DNA of 64,000 nucleotides from JABLTI01 sp035528035 (GCA_035528035.1 DATKZI010000004.1:73473-137472), one strand, 5' to 3'; shown: positions 28,963 through 37,995, counted from the stretch's first letter. Program-made: numbers and translations. Notes: generated from the sequence alone by a model not told the origin.

Positions 28963-30078
28963 ATGCATTATCTTTCACTTGTCTATAGCTCTATTTCATT
29001 GGCTATTGTTATTGTATGTATAATTATAATAATGGTAAAACAATGGAGTTTGAAATCAAGTGCAGTTTATTTTTTCCTTGGGTTAATGATATTGCTTGGT
29101 TTTTGGATACTTTCAGATATGTTACAAGTAATTACTAGTAAACCTGGAGATACAACATTACCTTATATATTTGCAATTAGCTCTACTTTATCAAATGCTT
29201 TAGCAATGATCTGCAGCATTCTTTTTGCTAACTCTTTAAGTGGACAAGTACCGATAAAACGTTTTGCCGTTTATCTAGTATTTTTGCTGATGGGAGGAGT
29301 TATTGCTCTTACCTTATCTCCTGCTGTTTTTTCAGTAAATTATGATAATGAATTAGACTATGCTAAATCTTCAGCAAACATTGCTTGGATCGTTTGTTTA
29401 TCTTTAGGAGTAATTATATCCGGTTCCTTCTTTCTAATTCATCTTATTCGTCAACATAAAATTGTTAACAAAAAACACCGAAAAAGTACTAATTTTATGA
29501 TCGCTGGTGTTATCATCGCTTTTTATGGTAGTATTCTTTTCTATGCATTAAGATATATCATAATATTTCAGAAAGCATTCCTTCATGCTGAACTTGTTTC
29601 TACAAGTATTGGGGTTGGTTTTATGGCTATTGGGATGTTATTAGGAGGAAAGATAGCATTATATGGATCTTCTCAAGTTATTTCAATTAACATCTATAAC
29701 GAACATGGTCTTAATTTATATCAAGGATTTTTTACTGCTGTTCATTCAATCAATGAACATTTAGTTTCCGGTCTTGCTACAGCTATTGCTGCATTTGCTT
29801 CAGAAATTATTGGTGAGGATGTCTTTCCTCGAGAATTAGATTTAGGCAATTATTCACTTATATTAAACAAACAGAAAAGTTATGTTGGTTTTATTTGTTG
29901 TAAATATCCTACGTTTCATATTCATTATGGTTTAAAGAAAGTCATGAGCAATTTTGATCCTGATATGACATATGATGAATTAGGAAAAATCATTGATAGT
30001 TTTCTGCCATATGGTGAACCTGTGCGATTTAATGTTGATTCTGATGTTGCTCACATAAAACACTTACCTAGAACTTGA
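28963..30078 (+). CDS. six- to seven-TM protein with C-terminal longin-like domain
   Basis: 371 residues with about seven TM helices over residues 5-230. A soluble tail (about 240-360) opens with a strand (ISINIYNEHGL), continues with HLVSGLATAIAAFASEIIG and LDLGNYSLIL, then YVGFICC. The order of strand, helix with a 'LxSGL..AI..F..E' pattern and strands fits a longin/roadblock-like fold, comparable to the tail of the 60.5-61.2 kb protein. Such domains in Asgard archaea bind small GTPases or act as membrane-linked signal parts. It is a likely sensor, not a known family. Confidence 0.6.
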   Translation: MHYLSLVYSSISLAIVIVCIIIIMVKQWSLKSSAVYFFLGLMILLGFWILSDMLQVITSKPGDTTLPYIFAISSTLSNALAMICSILFANSLSGQVPIKRFAVYLVFLLMGGVIALTLSPAVFSVNYDNELDYAKSSANIAWIVCLSLGVIISGSFFLIHLIRQHKIVNKKHRKSTNFMIAGVIIAFYGSILFYALRYIIIFQKAFLHAELVSTSIGVGFMAIGMLLGGKIALYGSSQVISINIYNEHGLNLYQGFFTAVHSINEHLVSGLATAIAAFASEIIGEDVFPRELDLGNYSLILNKQKSYVGFICCKYPTFHIHYGLKKVMSNFDPDMTYDELGKIIDSFLPYGEPVRFNVDSDVAHIKHLPRT

Positions 30079-30190
30079 TTAATAATATTTTTCAGTTTAA
30101 ATTTAACTTTAAATAATCTTTAAGATTTGACTTTAAGTAATCAAGACTAAAGTAAAAATATATACGTCTAAAAAAATCTTTTTTTTCGAG

Positions 30191-30760
30191 ATGTTTACTT
30201 TGATCAACACTTATATTCTAGTTTACAAAGATTTTTCAGGTTATGAAATGATTTTTCCAGCTTTTGTTTTAAGGAATACACATATTGTTACTGTTGGATT
30301 AGAAAAGGGAACAATAAAAAGTGAAGAAACTCTCAATTTTACTCCTGATTTAGCTCTCTCAGAACTTGATATAGATTAAGTTGATATTTTTATTATCCCT
30401 GGCGGGAGTACATTACAGCATTTAAAGGATGGTTCTGAGATACAATCTGTGTTAAATACATTACATAGTAAAGGTAAAATTATCGCAGCTATTTGTGGTG
30501 GACCTGTTTTATTAGCTAATACAAATATCCTAGAGAATAAACGATTTACTGCTGGGGGAGGAGAATTACCTGAAAGTTGGCAGAAAAATTTTACTAAGGG
30601 AATTTATGTGAATGATGAGATTGTTGTTGATGATAACATCATAACTGCTAAAGGTGTTGCTGTAGCATCATTCGCTATTGAAATTGGTAAAAAACTTGGC
30701 ATATTTCCTAATGATGAAATTGCCCAGAATGAATATAATCTTATTGCGAAAATTAAATGA
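30191..30760 (+). pseudogene. DJ-1/PfpI family gene interrupted by an in-frame TAA
   Basis: A single frame encodes a DJ-1/PfpI protein of about 188 residues, broken by TAA at 30377-30379 where the reading is ELDID, stop, VDIFIIPGGST. The interrupted strand is the normal IIPGG turn, so both halves plainly belong to one gene. The nucleophile motif AAICGGPVLLA is present downstream, as is GVAVASFAIEIGKKLG. Intact DJ-1 proteins detoxify carbonyl compounds or act as proteases. A second ATG at 30449 cannot give a complete fold. Either a real nonsense mutation or a sequencing error; TAA is not a recoded codon in archaea. Confidence 0.85.
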
Positions 30761-30776
30761 AAATTTAAAGAAAAAG

Positions 30777-30796
30777 TGAAGGAATTTTATCCTTCA
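30777..30796. terminator. hairpin after the DJ-1 pseudogene
   Basis: TGAAGGA (30777-30783) pairs with TCCTTCA (30790-30796), six-base loop, followed by TCTTTT. A likely transcription terminator for the DJ-1 locus. Confidence 0.5.
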
Positions 30797-31333
30797 TCTT
30801 TTAATGGAACACTAAATAAGCACATTGTATTAGTGTTTCATCATCAGGGATTTTCACTTTATAGTTGTTTCAGATTCAATTTTTTACTATTAATTTTTTC
30901 TTTATTCTAAATCTTGATAAAACAATCAATTGATAGATTATTAATAATTTAACAAAAACGTTGGGTTATATTTAGTGAGAAGAACGATACGGGGAATCGC
31001 TCTTCTCAGAAGGCAGTTTAATAGATCACCTAATTTTTAGCTATGAGTGATTTCTTAAATCTGGTATTAGGACCAGCGTGACATTTCTTATCTAAATTCA
31101 ATTCTGTAGAAATACATCTCCTTCCTGATTTCATCAATTTTCTTTTTTTGATTTCTTTTCCAATCTTTTTCCTTGGCTAAACCTTTCATTTATCGCACCA
31201 AATTTTCTCTTTAAAATATAATTAACTGGTCACTTTACATAAAAACACTGAAACTAAGTGACCACTATTTGAATAAGAAGGAAAAAAAAGTATTTATTGA
31301 TGAAAAAAATTCATTCAATTATTTAATCATTGA
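30797..31333. other. intergenic region with a strong hairpin at 30977-31007
   Basis: About 540 bp without a convincing gene. GAGAAGAACGAT (30977-30988) pairs with ATCGCTCTTCTC (30996-31007), 11 of 12 positions, loop ACGGGGA. The arm is far more GC-rich than its surroundings. It is not followed by a T run, so it may be part of a small RNA or a protein-binding site. Two overlapping minus-strand short frames (33-34 codons) near 31040-31190 were not accepted as genes. Confidence 0.4.
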
Positions 31334-32122
31334 TTACTCTTTCGTACTAGTTTTACTACTTTCTAAAATATCTACCAATGCTTTTATGGCTTCAGTTGTT
31401 TCTCGTTCATGGACAATAAATTTTCTAAAAATCTTCTTAATTGTCCATTCTTCATTGTCAAATTCAGAATCTTTTGTTTGTTTGAATATTTTATCGCTGA
31501 CTTTTGTATCAAAATAACGTAAAACACTAATTGCTCCCTGTCGTACTTTTACTACCTTTTCAAGTAATGATAATGATTCGAGTTCATCATTATTCATATT
31601 GATTTCTTCATAGAATTTCGTTTCTGCTTCCTCACCGAACGATAAAATATAATACTTTTCAGTATCATACAAATCTTTCAATTCATCATTAATAGATGGT
31701 TTATCTGGAATAACATGTTGTTTTAATTCTTCTGTTGAATAATGAAAAACAATACGTAGGAGCTCTGCTGGTAATTTATTTATTATAGTATTATAGATTT
31801 CAAACAAATCATCTGGGACTGATTCTTTATCTGTTTCAAAAAGAGCTGATGATCCTCGATCATCACGTAAATTGGGGACATCATGAACTTCCTGTAAGAT
31901 ATCAATACCAGTTATACCTGTTAGTAATTCCTTTGCGATAATTTTATAGTGATTACCAATATCTATTGATAACAACCATTCACTGTATACCTTGGCATCT
32001 TTTAGAATGACATCTATAGCCTCACTACGACTCTCTCTTTTTGCAAAGCAACCTAAGAGCTCAGCTGCATGGATATAGTGACAACCGTCACCTTCCTCAA
32101 TATTTACTTTAAGTTCCACCAC
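31334..32122 (-). CDS. HicB-like plus DinB-like two-domain protein
   Basis: 262 residues, GTG start at 32122. The first 60 residues follow the HicB/UPF0150 pattern (ELKVNIEEGDGCHYIHAAELLGCFAKRESRSEAIDVILKDAKVYSEWL), a partial RNase-H-like fold. The C-terminal half (about 170-262) is a four-helix DinB-like bundle with SLLEKVVKVRQGAISVLRYF and KFIVHERETTEAIKAL, where an H-x-x-E-x-x-x-E pattern could carry a metal site. The middle is poorly conserved. No toxin partner is adjacent, so a toxin-antitoxin role is unlikely. Function unknown. Confidence 0.6.
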   Translation of the reverse strand: MVELKVNIEEGDGCHYIHAAELLGCFAKRESRSEAIDVILKDAKVYSEWLLSIDIGNHYKIIAKELLTGITGIDILQEVHDVPNLRDDRGSSALFETDKESVPDDLFEIYNTIINKLPAELLRIVFHYSTEELKQHVIPDKPSINDELKDLYDTEKYYILSFGEEAETKFYEEINMNNDELESLSLLEKVVKVRQGAISVLRYFDTKVSDKIFKQTKDSEFDNEEWTIKKIFRKFIVHERETTEAIKALVDILESSKTSTKE

Positions 32123-32275
32123 GATTTGACCGACCGATTAAAATTCATAAAAATTCATTTCATATTAAAATTGTTTTTTAGAACTAATTTTTTTTTTCCA
32201 TATTATTATGGTTGTTTTCCTATCTTGCTTTTTTCTAGATTTTAAATGTTTTTCTAATCATCAAATAGATGATTT

Positions 32276-34114
32276 TTAATCATTTTCATCTCTTTCCAAC
32301 CAAGAGAATTTCTTCTGGAGAGTATTTGAATAATAATTTTGCCAATCATAGTCAACTTCTTTCCCCCAATCAAAGTAAACTCTGGGATCTATATAAGATT
32401 TCAAGCTTGTTCCTAAATTCCATTCTTTTGTTTTCTTTGATATTCTTTCTTGCGAAACTATTTTCTTATTAGCTAAATTTGCTTTATATACCCTTTCTTT
32501 TGCTGTTCCCACGCTATTTTTACCTTTTTCAACTTGGTTTTGAGCTGTTTCTACTCTTTTATTTGCAGCTTCAACCTTTTTCTTTTGAGAATCAACTTTT
32601 TTCTTAGCTTTTTCAAGATCTTTCTTAAATTTCTCTTTCTCTTTTGGTTCAGATGGTCTTTCAGTTTCATTTAATAATTTATATTCATTTTTAACTTCTT
32701 CAAGTATTTTTTCTTGTTCTTGTAAAAGCTTCTTTTTCTCTTTCAGAATTTGTTTCAAGGTTTCTAATTTAGCTTCTGTCTGTTTTTGATTTTCTTCTGC
32801 TTTACCTGTGCGTTCATCAGCTTTAATTTTCCTTTCCCTAAAAGTTTGCAATCTATTTGCCCAATTAGCAGGAACTTGTTTCATGTGGTTGCAAATAATT
32901 GCTGCTTCTAAATTCGCCATCACAGCAGCTTCTCTTTTAACAAATTCAGGGTCAGATTCATTTACATCTGATTGATCTAATCCACTTTTTACGGTATTTG
33001 TTGCATGAAATGTTCTGAATACCTTTGCTGTCAAACCATCTACTATTTCACCCAAGAATGCATTTACATGTCTACTATTGACATCAGAAAATATTTGTGG
33101 TTTATCTTCTTCACTACCATTTGCTTCTTCAATTAATTCCTGCAAAACTTTAACGAATTTTTCAGGAAATTCTTTTTCTTTTTTCCATTCAACTGAATCC
33201 TTTCCTAAAAAGTCAAAATAAACGATATTATCTTTTATTGTTATGTGTTCAGGTCGTAAAGTCGTTGCACCAACAGTATCTGCTTCATCTTCATCTTTTT
33301 CGTCACCAACTCTCATGTTAAGTTGGTCAATAATAAAGCAAGCTGTAGCAATTTTCCTTCTTCTTTTATCCCCATTATCTAATGCTTCTAAAATTTCTGA
33401 TCGTATTTTCTCGAGATTATTTCCTACTAATTTTGCTTTATCATATTTTCCTATCTCACGATCTTGCTTGATCGGTGTTGTATCTGATAACCAAACATAT
33501 TTTGTTTTACCTGAGAGTTTATCATCCCATTTTGCTATCCATAAGCATTCAGGTTCCCAAACAATTTCTTTCCAATTTCCAGGAGGTATTTCAGATTGAG
33601 GACTATGATTTAGAATTATGTCTTCATATGTAGGCCCTTCTTTCCATTTACCACGCATTGGATGTTCTCCTCTGCCCATAAAAATACTGCTAGGTTCAGC
33701 TGTCCAATTTGAAATTTCCACTTTATTTCCATCTAAGGTAGCAGTTCCATATTTTTCAATTAATTGTTCTCTAATGACTTTTCTTTCTTCTCTTGCTTGT
33801 TTCTTTTCTTCTTTAGTCATTGCTTCCCTTTTAGCACGTTCAGCTTCTACGTAATCAATCACTTCAGTGAAATCGATATTTTCATCTGTTAAATTCTTAT
33901 AACCTAATGCTAAACTAAAATCATTAAAGAAATTTTCACAGAACACTGGATCTTCTACATAAACAGTTGAGAGTTTTTTCACCCAAGCTACAGCCATTTG
34001 TTCGTGTTTGGGAGTTAATATCTGTTCTTTACCGTCTATTTCAATCTTTAAACCGATGTGTTCTATTTCAGCAATCATAATGCCATTGTGAATTAATTCT
34101 GTCATTGGAGACAA
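32276..34114 (-). CDS. top1: DNA topoisomerase IB (eukaryote-like)
   Basis: 612 residues. Relaxes positive and negative supercoils through a 3'-phosphotyrosine. The N-terminal region matches the eukaryotic Top1 core (EGPTYEDIILNHSPQSEIPPGNWKEIVWEP; WIAKWDDKLSGKTKYVWLSD), the catalytic domain has MRVGDEKDEDEADTVGATTLR with the active Arg, FHATNTV and the nucleophile Tyr574 in LGTSLKSYIDPRV. A long Lys/Glu coiled coil (about 420-555) corresponds to the linker. Top1 IB is known from Thaumarchaeota and some Asgard archaea but not most archaea. The TTG at 34114 is chosen because GAGGT lies eight bases upstream; an ATG three codons later lacks one. Confidence 0.93.
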   Translation of the reverse strand: MSPMTELIHNGIMIAEIEHIGLKIEIDGKEQILTPKHEQMAVAWVKKLSTVYVEDPVFCENFFNDFSLALGYKNLTDENIDFTEVIDYVEAERAKREAMTKEEKKQAREERKVIREQLIEKYGTATLDGNKVEISNWTAEPSSIFMGRGEHPMRGKWKEGPTYEDIILNHSPQSEIPPGNWKEIVWEPECLWIAKWDDKLSGKTKYVWLSDTTPIKQDREIGKYDKAKLVGNNLEKIRSEILEALDNGDKRRRKIATACFIIDQLNMRVGDEKDEDEADTVGATTLRPEHITIKDNIVYFDFLGKDSVEWKKEKEFPEKFVKVLQELIEEANGSEEDKPQIFSDVNSRHVNAFLGEIVDGLTAKVFRTFHATNTVKSGLDQSDVNESDPEFVKREAAVMANLEAAIICNHMKQVPANWANRLQTFRERKIKADERTGKAEENQKQTEAKLETLKQILKEKKKLLQEQEKILEEVKNEYKLLNETERPSEPKEKEKFKKDLEKAKKKVDSQKKKVEAANKRVETAQNQVEKGKNSVGTAKERVYKANLANKKIVSQERISKKTKEWNLGTSLKSYIDPRVYFDWGKEVDYDWQNYYSNTLQKKFSWLERDEND

Positions 34115-34198
34115 TTTTTACTACCTCATTTAATTTACAAGCTAGTCACTTTTTAAAAGCTACTAATATTCTTTTATGCGAAAAAAATAATCAGTATT

Positions 34199-34903
34199 TT
34201 ATCTTATTTCACAGATTTCAAATTGATCTTTAATTTTAGTCCATGCATTTTCGAGTTCAGTTAAAGTATATGGGGTTAATTCTTCAAAGGATTCATCTAG
34301 ACATCTTAGTGGTCTAAATTGTTGAATATAATATCTTTTTGCTCCTTTGATCATATCTGCTATTATAGGTAAATCTTTTTCAGGATCTACAATTGAAGGA
34401 ACAACTGTTGTTCTAAACTCATGGTCAATCCCGGAATTTATTATTAATTTGATGGTTTCCTTTATTCGATTAATATCAACCTTCTTTCTTGTTGCTATTT
34501 CATATTTTTCTGGGATAGCTTTAACATCCATAGCAATATAATCAAGTAAACCACTTGCTAATAATGCCTTAATTACATCCGGATGATTTCCATTTGTATC
34601 AATCTTTGTTTTTAAACCCATATTCTTCAAAATTCGTAAAAATTCAGGTAATCTTTTATTTAATGCTGGTTCTCCACCGGTTATTGAAACACCATCTAAC
34701 CATTTACTTTTTGCTCGCTTATCCAGCTCTTCTAAAATGATATTTATGTCATAACTTTCTACTTTATCCAAAGTTATAAGATCTGGATTGTGACAATAGG
34801 GACATCTGAAATCGCAGCCTGCTAAAAAGATACTATCAACTACTAATCCTGACCACTCGATTAATGATCCTTGACGATAGCCTTTGATTTCTAAATCCGG
34901 CAA
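34199..34903 (-). CDS. nrdG: anaerobic ribonucleotide reductase activating radical-SAM enzyme
   Basis: 234 residues, TTG start at 34903. Activates class III reductase by making the glycyl radical. The radical-SAM cluster motif CDFRCPYC (C-x3-C-x2-C) is at about residues 30-37, followed by the SITGGEPALN motif for SAM binding, ITGGEP being the usual form. The C-terminal IQQFRPLRCLDESFEELTPYT extends beyond the E. coli NrdG length and is common in archaeal forms. It is 16 bp downstream of the thioredoxin-like gene, so the two are probably co-transcribed. Its substrate here is presumably the separate 81-residue glycyl-radical protein. Confidence 0.9.
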   Translation of the reverse strand: MPDLEIKGYRQGSLIEWSGLVVDSIFLAGCDFRCPYCHNPDLITLDKVESYDINIILEELDKRAKSKWLDGVSITGGEPALNKRLPEFLRILKNMGLKTKIDTNGNHPDVIKALLASGLLDYIAMDVKAIPEKYEIATRKKVDINRIKETIKLIINSGIDHEFRTTVVPSIVDPEKDLPIIADMIKGAKRYYIQQFRPLRCLDESFEELTPYTLTELENAWTKIKDQFEICEIR

Positions 34904-34919
34904 GACACCTTCAACTCGT

Positions 34920-35180
34920 TTATTTATTGCTCATATTCTTTTGAATATCAGTTATCGATGGAACTTCTCCTCTCCAACCATTTATTTCACAATCATTATC
35001 ATTTGTGATTAAAAGAGCGGGAGTTGATAAAACATCAAAAAAGACAGCTTCTGTTAAGCCTTCTTCTTCATCTAAATCAAACCATTCTACAACTGTTCCT
35101 TCTTTTTGGAGTTTTTTTCCTAATTCCTTAGCAGCTGGACAGTTTGGACAATCTATTCTGGTAAAGATTTTTAGCTTCAT
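34920..35180 (-). CDS. glutaredoxin/thioredoxin-like protein (NrdH-like)
   Basis: 86 residues: MKLKIFTRIDCPNCPAAK gives the first strand and active site CPNC at about residues 11-14, and STPALLI is the cis-Pro loop. Similar small redoxins deliver electrons to ribonucleotide reductase. Position between the radical subunit and NrdG supports that role. ATG at 35180 has GAGGT about eight bases upstream. The stop is 16 bp before NrdG. Confidence 0.85.
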   Translation of the reverse strand: MKLKIFTRIDCPNCPAAKELGKKLQKEGTVVEWFDLDEEEGLTEAVFFDVLSTPALLITNDNDCEINGWRGEVPSITDIQKNMSNK

Positions 35181-35250
35181 AAGATAACCTCATTATTCTT
35201 TTATTATAATTATTAGTTAATTACTATAAAAAGATAAAATAGAGAAGGGA

Positions 35251-35278
35251 AGAGAATCTGACCTGATGAGTGTTCTCT
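35251..35278 (-). terminator. hairpin after the NrdD/radical-subunit pair
   Basis: On the minus strand AGAGAA (35278-35273) pairs with TTCTCT (35256-35251); further downstream is a T-rich tract around 35229-35242. It may end the NrdD transcript, leaving the redoxin and NrdG on a separate one. Confidence 0.35.
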
Positions 35279-35522
35279 ACACTTTATCAGTCCAGTAGTT
35301 ACCTTCCTGTCTTCTCTTTAATTCTTCCTTTTTGGATTTATTCCAGTTTTCAATTACACTGAAATAGCCTACTACTCTACTCATTCCATACACATTGTCA
35401 CTATGGCAATATGCACAGTTAGGAGAGCAAGCTTTACCCATCTCGATATTTTTTTCATCTTCGAATTCAGATTCGATTTCTGTTATTTTGGTTATATTTT
35501 GTTCGATTTTTGCCTGTTCCAT
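35277..35522 (-). CDS. separate glycyl-radical subunit of class III ribonucleotide reductase
   Basis: 81 residues, ATG at 35522 with GAGG nine bases upstream. It holds the part that is normally the C-terminus of NrdD: half of the zinc ribbon (CSPNCAYC, C32, C36, C39), then NVYGMSRVVGYFSVIENWNKSKKEELKRR with the radical Gly52 in RVVGY. The N-terminal 30 residues are an acidic extension with no counterpart in NrdD. The upstream NrdD ends just before this segment. The stop of NrdD and 52 intervening bases, with two stops and a different frame, make a simple frameshift unlikely. It recalls YfiD/GrcA, the free glycyl-radical domain of pyruvate formate-lyase. Confidence 0.85.
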   Translation of the reverse strand: MEQAKIEQNITKITEIESEFEDEKNIEMGKACSPNCAYCHSDNVYGMSRVVGYFSVIENWNKSKKEELKRRQEGNYWTDKV

Positions 35523-35574
35523 TCTTATATTTCCTCAAGGGTATTTTGTTCGATAGGTCTCTTTCTCTTTCCCG

Positions 35575-37995
35575 TTAATGACTATGAGCCGATGAACTCA
35601 TAGCTCTTCCATAACCCCTACTAACTTGTCCACAATCTCTGCAAACAGTAAACTCTGGTGAAAACACAATTTGAGCACTTTGAGTATTATCCCAAGTCTT
35701 TTTTACAATGTTGAAGATAGACTCAGTTGAGATTTTTTGTTCACCTATGAAGATATGAGTAATTGATCCACTTTCAATAAGGGTATTGAATTTCCCTTGT
35801 TTTGAAATACGCTCAATTATATCAACTGGTGCATCTGCAGCAAAATGAGCACTATTTGTATAGTAGATAGCACCTGTTTCTAAATCACCTTTTACATACT
35901 GAATGCTTTCTGGATACTCTTGAATATCAGTTCGAGCAAACTTATAGGGGGCACTTTCTCCAGGAGTTTCTTCTAAAGTTACTCGAAGTCCACTCGATTC
36001 CTCAAGCTTTTTAGCTTTAAGATTCATCGCAGCTATTAGTCTTAAACCTAATTTGTAAGCATGGTCACTATCATGTAATTGTTCATCTATGAGATATTGA
36101 ACACATTCATTTAATCCTATCACACCAATAATATAGGTTGATTTGTCTAAATCAACATAAGGACGACCATCTTCAGCTGTTTTACCAATTTGCCAAAGAG
36201 TGCCATTTTCTTGGATCATAAGTTTGTGAATGAATTCTTTCTTTTCTAAATGAGCTTTCAGAGCTATATCCATTGCTTGTTTAATTTCCTCTATACACCC
36301 AGCAATATTTCCTTTACCAGCTCTATATGCTGCTTGTGGTAGGTTAATGCTCACATTTTGGAAACCACAGTAACGCATACTTTCTGGATGTTCAATCATA
36401 TAGGTGTCTTTAATTGTTGTTTTTAAACGACAACACATTGAAAGATTAACTTCATCTCTATCATAAATGAAATAAGTCGAACCATTTTCTGATGCTATTT
36501 TACAAGCATACTTTAGTAATTCTGCTTGTTTAGGATCATCAAAACTGTTTTGATCTACATGTAAGTCAAATTTTGGAAATGGAAAAACCTTGTGTTGAGC
36601 ATCTCCTTCTAACCAAACTTCCATAAGTGCTTTTGCAAATAATTGAGTCTCATTTTCGTACTCGCCATATGTTTTCCCAGTATATTTTCCTCCTGGACCT
36701 ATTGCTGGAATATCCTTTAGATAACCAGGTATTCCTAAATGAATATTAAAGTCTACAAAGAGTGTTTGACCTCCACGTGAGAAGGCATTTTGACTACAAG
36801 AGTAAATCAATCTTTGAGCTTCTTGTTTTATTTGCTTGTATGGCACATTAACAAAGAAAGGAGCATAAAATATATTCAAGTATGCTAATCCTAATGCCCC
36901 AGCATAATAAGCTTGCATGGATGCTAGGAAGGTATTAAGATGACCTGTTAAGGTATCTGCATGATTTGCTGGACTTGAAATAGTTGATAAGTTCAATAAA
37001 TTCAAACCATATTTCTTGATATACTCTAAGCTATGAGCAGAACAATAGACTCTCACAGGGAAACCTAAATCATGTAAGTAAATCTTACCTTTTCTATGAG
37101 CATTAGATACTTCAGGAGTAAATAATTCTTGTAAAGCATATTTCTTTAGGATGGTTTCTGCTATTGCAAGATTAACTGCTTCAGGATTATTTGCAACTAC
37201 ATTACTATTTTCTTGACTCTTTGAAAGTATCAATTGATTAAGATCATAAGTTGGCAAACCAATTGTTCTTTGTTGTTGAAGTTTTGTATTATAACCTCTT
37301 ATGAAAAGTTCATTATCAACTAGACTTCGTATTAAATCTACTGAAATTGTTTCTATCCCTGAGGCAAAGATTTTTCGCTCAACTTCTGCAGCAATTGTTT
37401 CAGCATCAATTTTTGATAAACCAGCTTCACGAATAAGTGCTTTAGTAATTTTAGCACGATCCCAGCTAGAGATTTCCTCTTTAGTATCCCCAGAAACTAA
37501 AAGAAGTAGCTCTGTAGAATCTTGTGTTTTTACTTGGACTTCCTTAACAACGCGAAGTTTTTCTAATTCAGCCACAAATGATGAAATGTCAGTAAATCGT
37601 CTATAAACAGAAGCAAATCTAATATATGCAACTTCATCAAGTTCTCTGAGCTTCTCCATAATAAGCTCACCAATGATGTTTGAATCAACTTCCATTTGAT
37701 CATGATGTCTTAATTCACTTTCAATTTCATCAACAATTTCTTCTATCTCTTCTAATCCAATTGGTCGTTTTTCGCAGGCTTTTACAATGCCTCTTTTTAC
37801 TTTGTCACGATCAAAAGGTTCTCTTCGCTTATCTTTCTTGACAACAGTAAGTTTGACATCCTCTACTCGTTCATAGGTCGAAAATCGTTTATTGCATTGT
37901 AAACATTCTCTTCTTCTCTTGTTTACCTTAAGGTCATCTGATATTCTCTTGTCAATGACTCTTGTGTTCGGTGATTGGCAGTAGGGACACTTCAT
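35575..37995 (-). CDS. nrdD: NrdR repressor fused to NrdD anaerobic ribonucleotide reductase, tail missing
   Basis: 806 residues from ATG 37995 (a TTG 15 bases upstream is possible but MKCPYC is the normal NrdR start). Residues 1-150 are a full NrdR: zinc finger CPYC, ECLQCNKRFSTYE, ATP-cone VKKDKRREPFDRDKVKRGIVKACEKRPI and VAYIRFASVYRRF. A second ATP-cone at about 160-245 is the one normal for NrdD. The catalytic body (about 260-770) has NLSMCCRL and the CGFQNVSINLPQAAYR strand. It ends CRDCGQVSRGYGRAMSSSAHSH, the first half of the zinc ribbon, and has no RxxGY glycyl site. It reduces ribonucleoside triphosphates anaerobically and should bind DNA as NrdR. Confidence 0.93.
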   Translation of the reverse strand: MKCPYCQSPNTRVIDKRISDDLKVNKRRRECLQCNKRFSTYERVEDVKLTVVKKDKRREPFDRDKVKRGIVKACEKRPIGLEEIEEIVDEIESELRHHDQMEVDSNIIGELIMEKLRELDEVAYIRFASVYRRFTDISSFVAELEKLRVVKEVQVKTQDSTELLLLVSGDTKEEISSWDRAKITKALIREAGLSKIDAETIAAEVERKIFASGIETISVDLIRSLVDNELFIRGYNTKLQQQRTIGLPTYDLNQLILSKSQENSNVVANNPEAVNLAIAETILKKYALQELFTPEVSNAHRKGKIYLHDLGFPVRVYCSAHSLEYIKKYGLNLLNLSTISSPANHADTLTGHLNTFLASMQAYYAGALGLAYLNIFYAPFFVNVPYKQIKQEAQRLIYSCSQNAFSRGGQTLFVDFNIHLGIPGYLKDIPAIGPGGKYTGKTYGEYENETQLFAKALMEVWLEGDAQHKVFPFPKFDLHVDQNSFDDPKQAELLKYACKIASENGSTYFIYDRDEVNLSMCCRLKTTIKDTYMIEHPESMRYCGFQNVSINLPQAAYRAGKGNIAGCIEEIKQAMDIALKAHLEKKEFIHKLMIQENGTLWQIGKTAEDGRPYVDLDKSTYIIGVIGLNECVQYLIDEQLHDSDHAYKLGLRLIAAMNLKAKKLEESSGLRVTLEETPGESAPYKFARTDIQEYPESIQYVKGDLETGAIYYTNSAHFAADAPVDIIERISKQGKFNTLIESGSITHIFIGEQKISTESIFNIVKKTWDNTQSAQIVFSPEFTVCRDCGQVSRGYGRAMSSSAHSH

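Noticed and set aside
31040..31190. Two overlapping 33-34 codon minus-strand frames
   Set aside because: No family likeness, they overlap each other, and base composition explains them.
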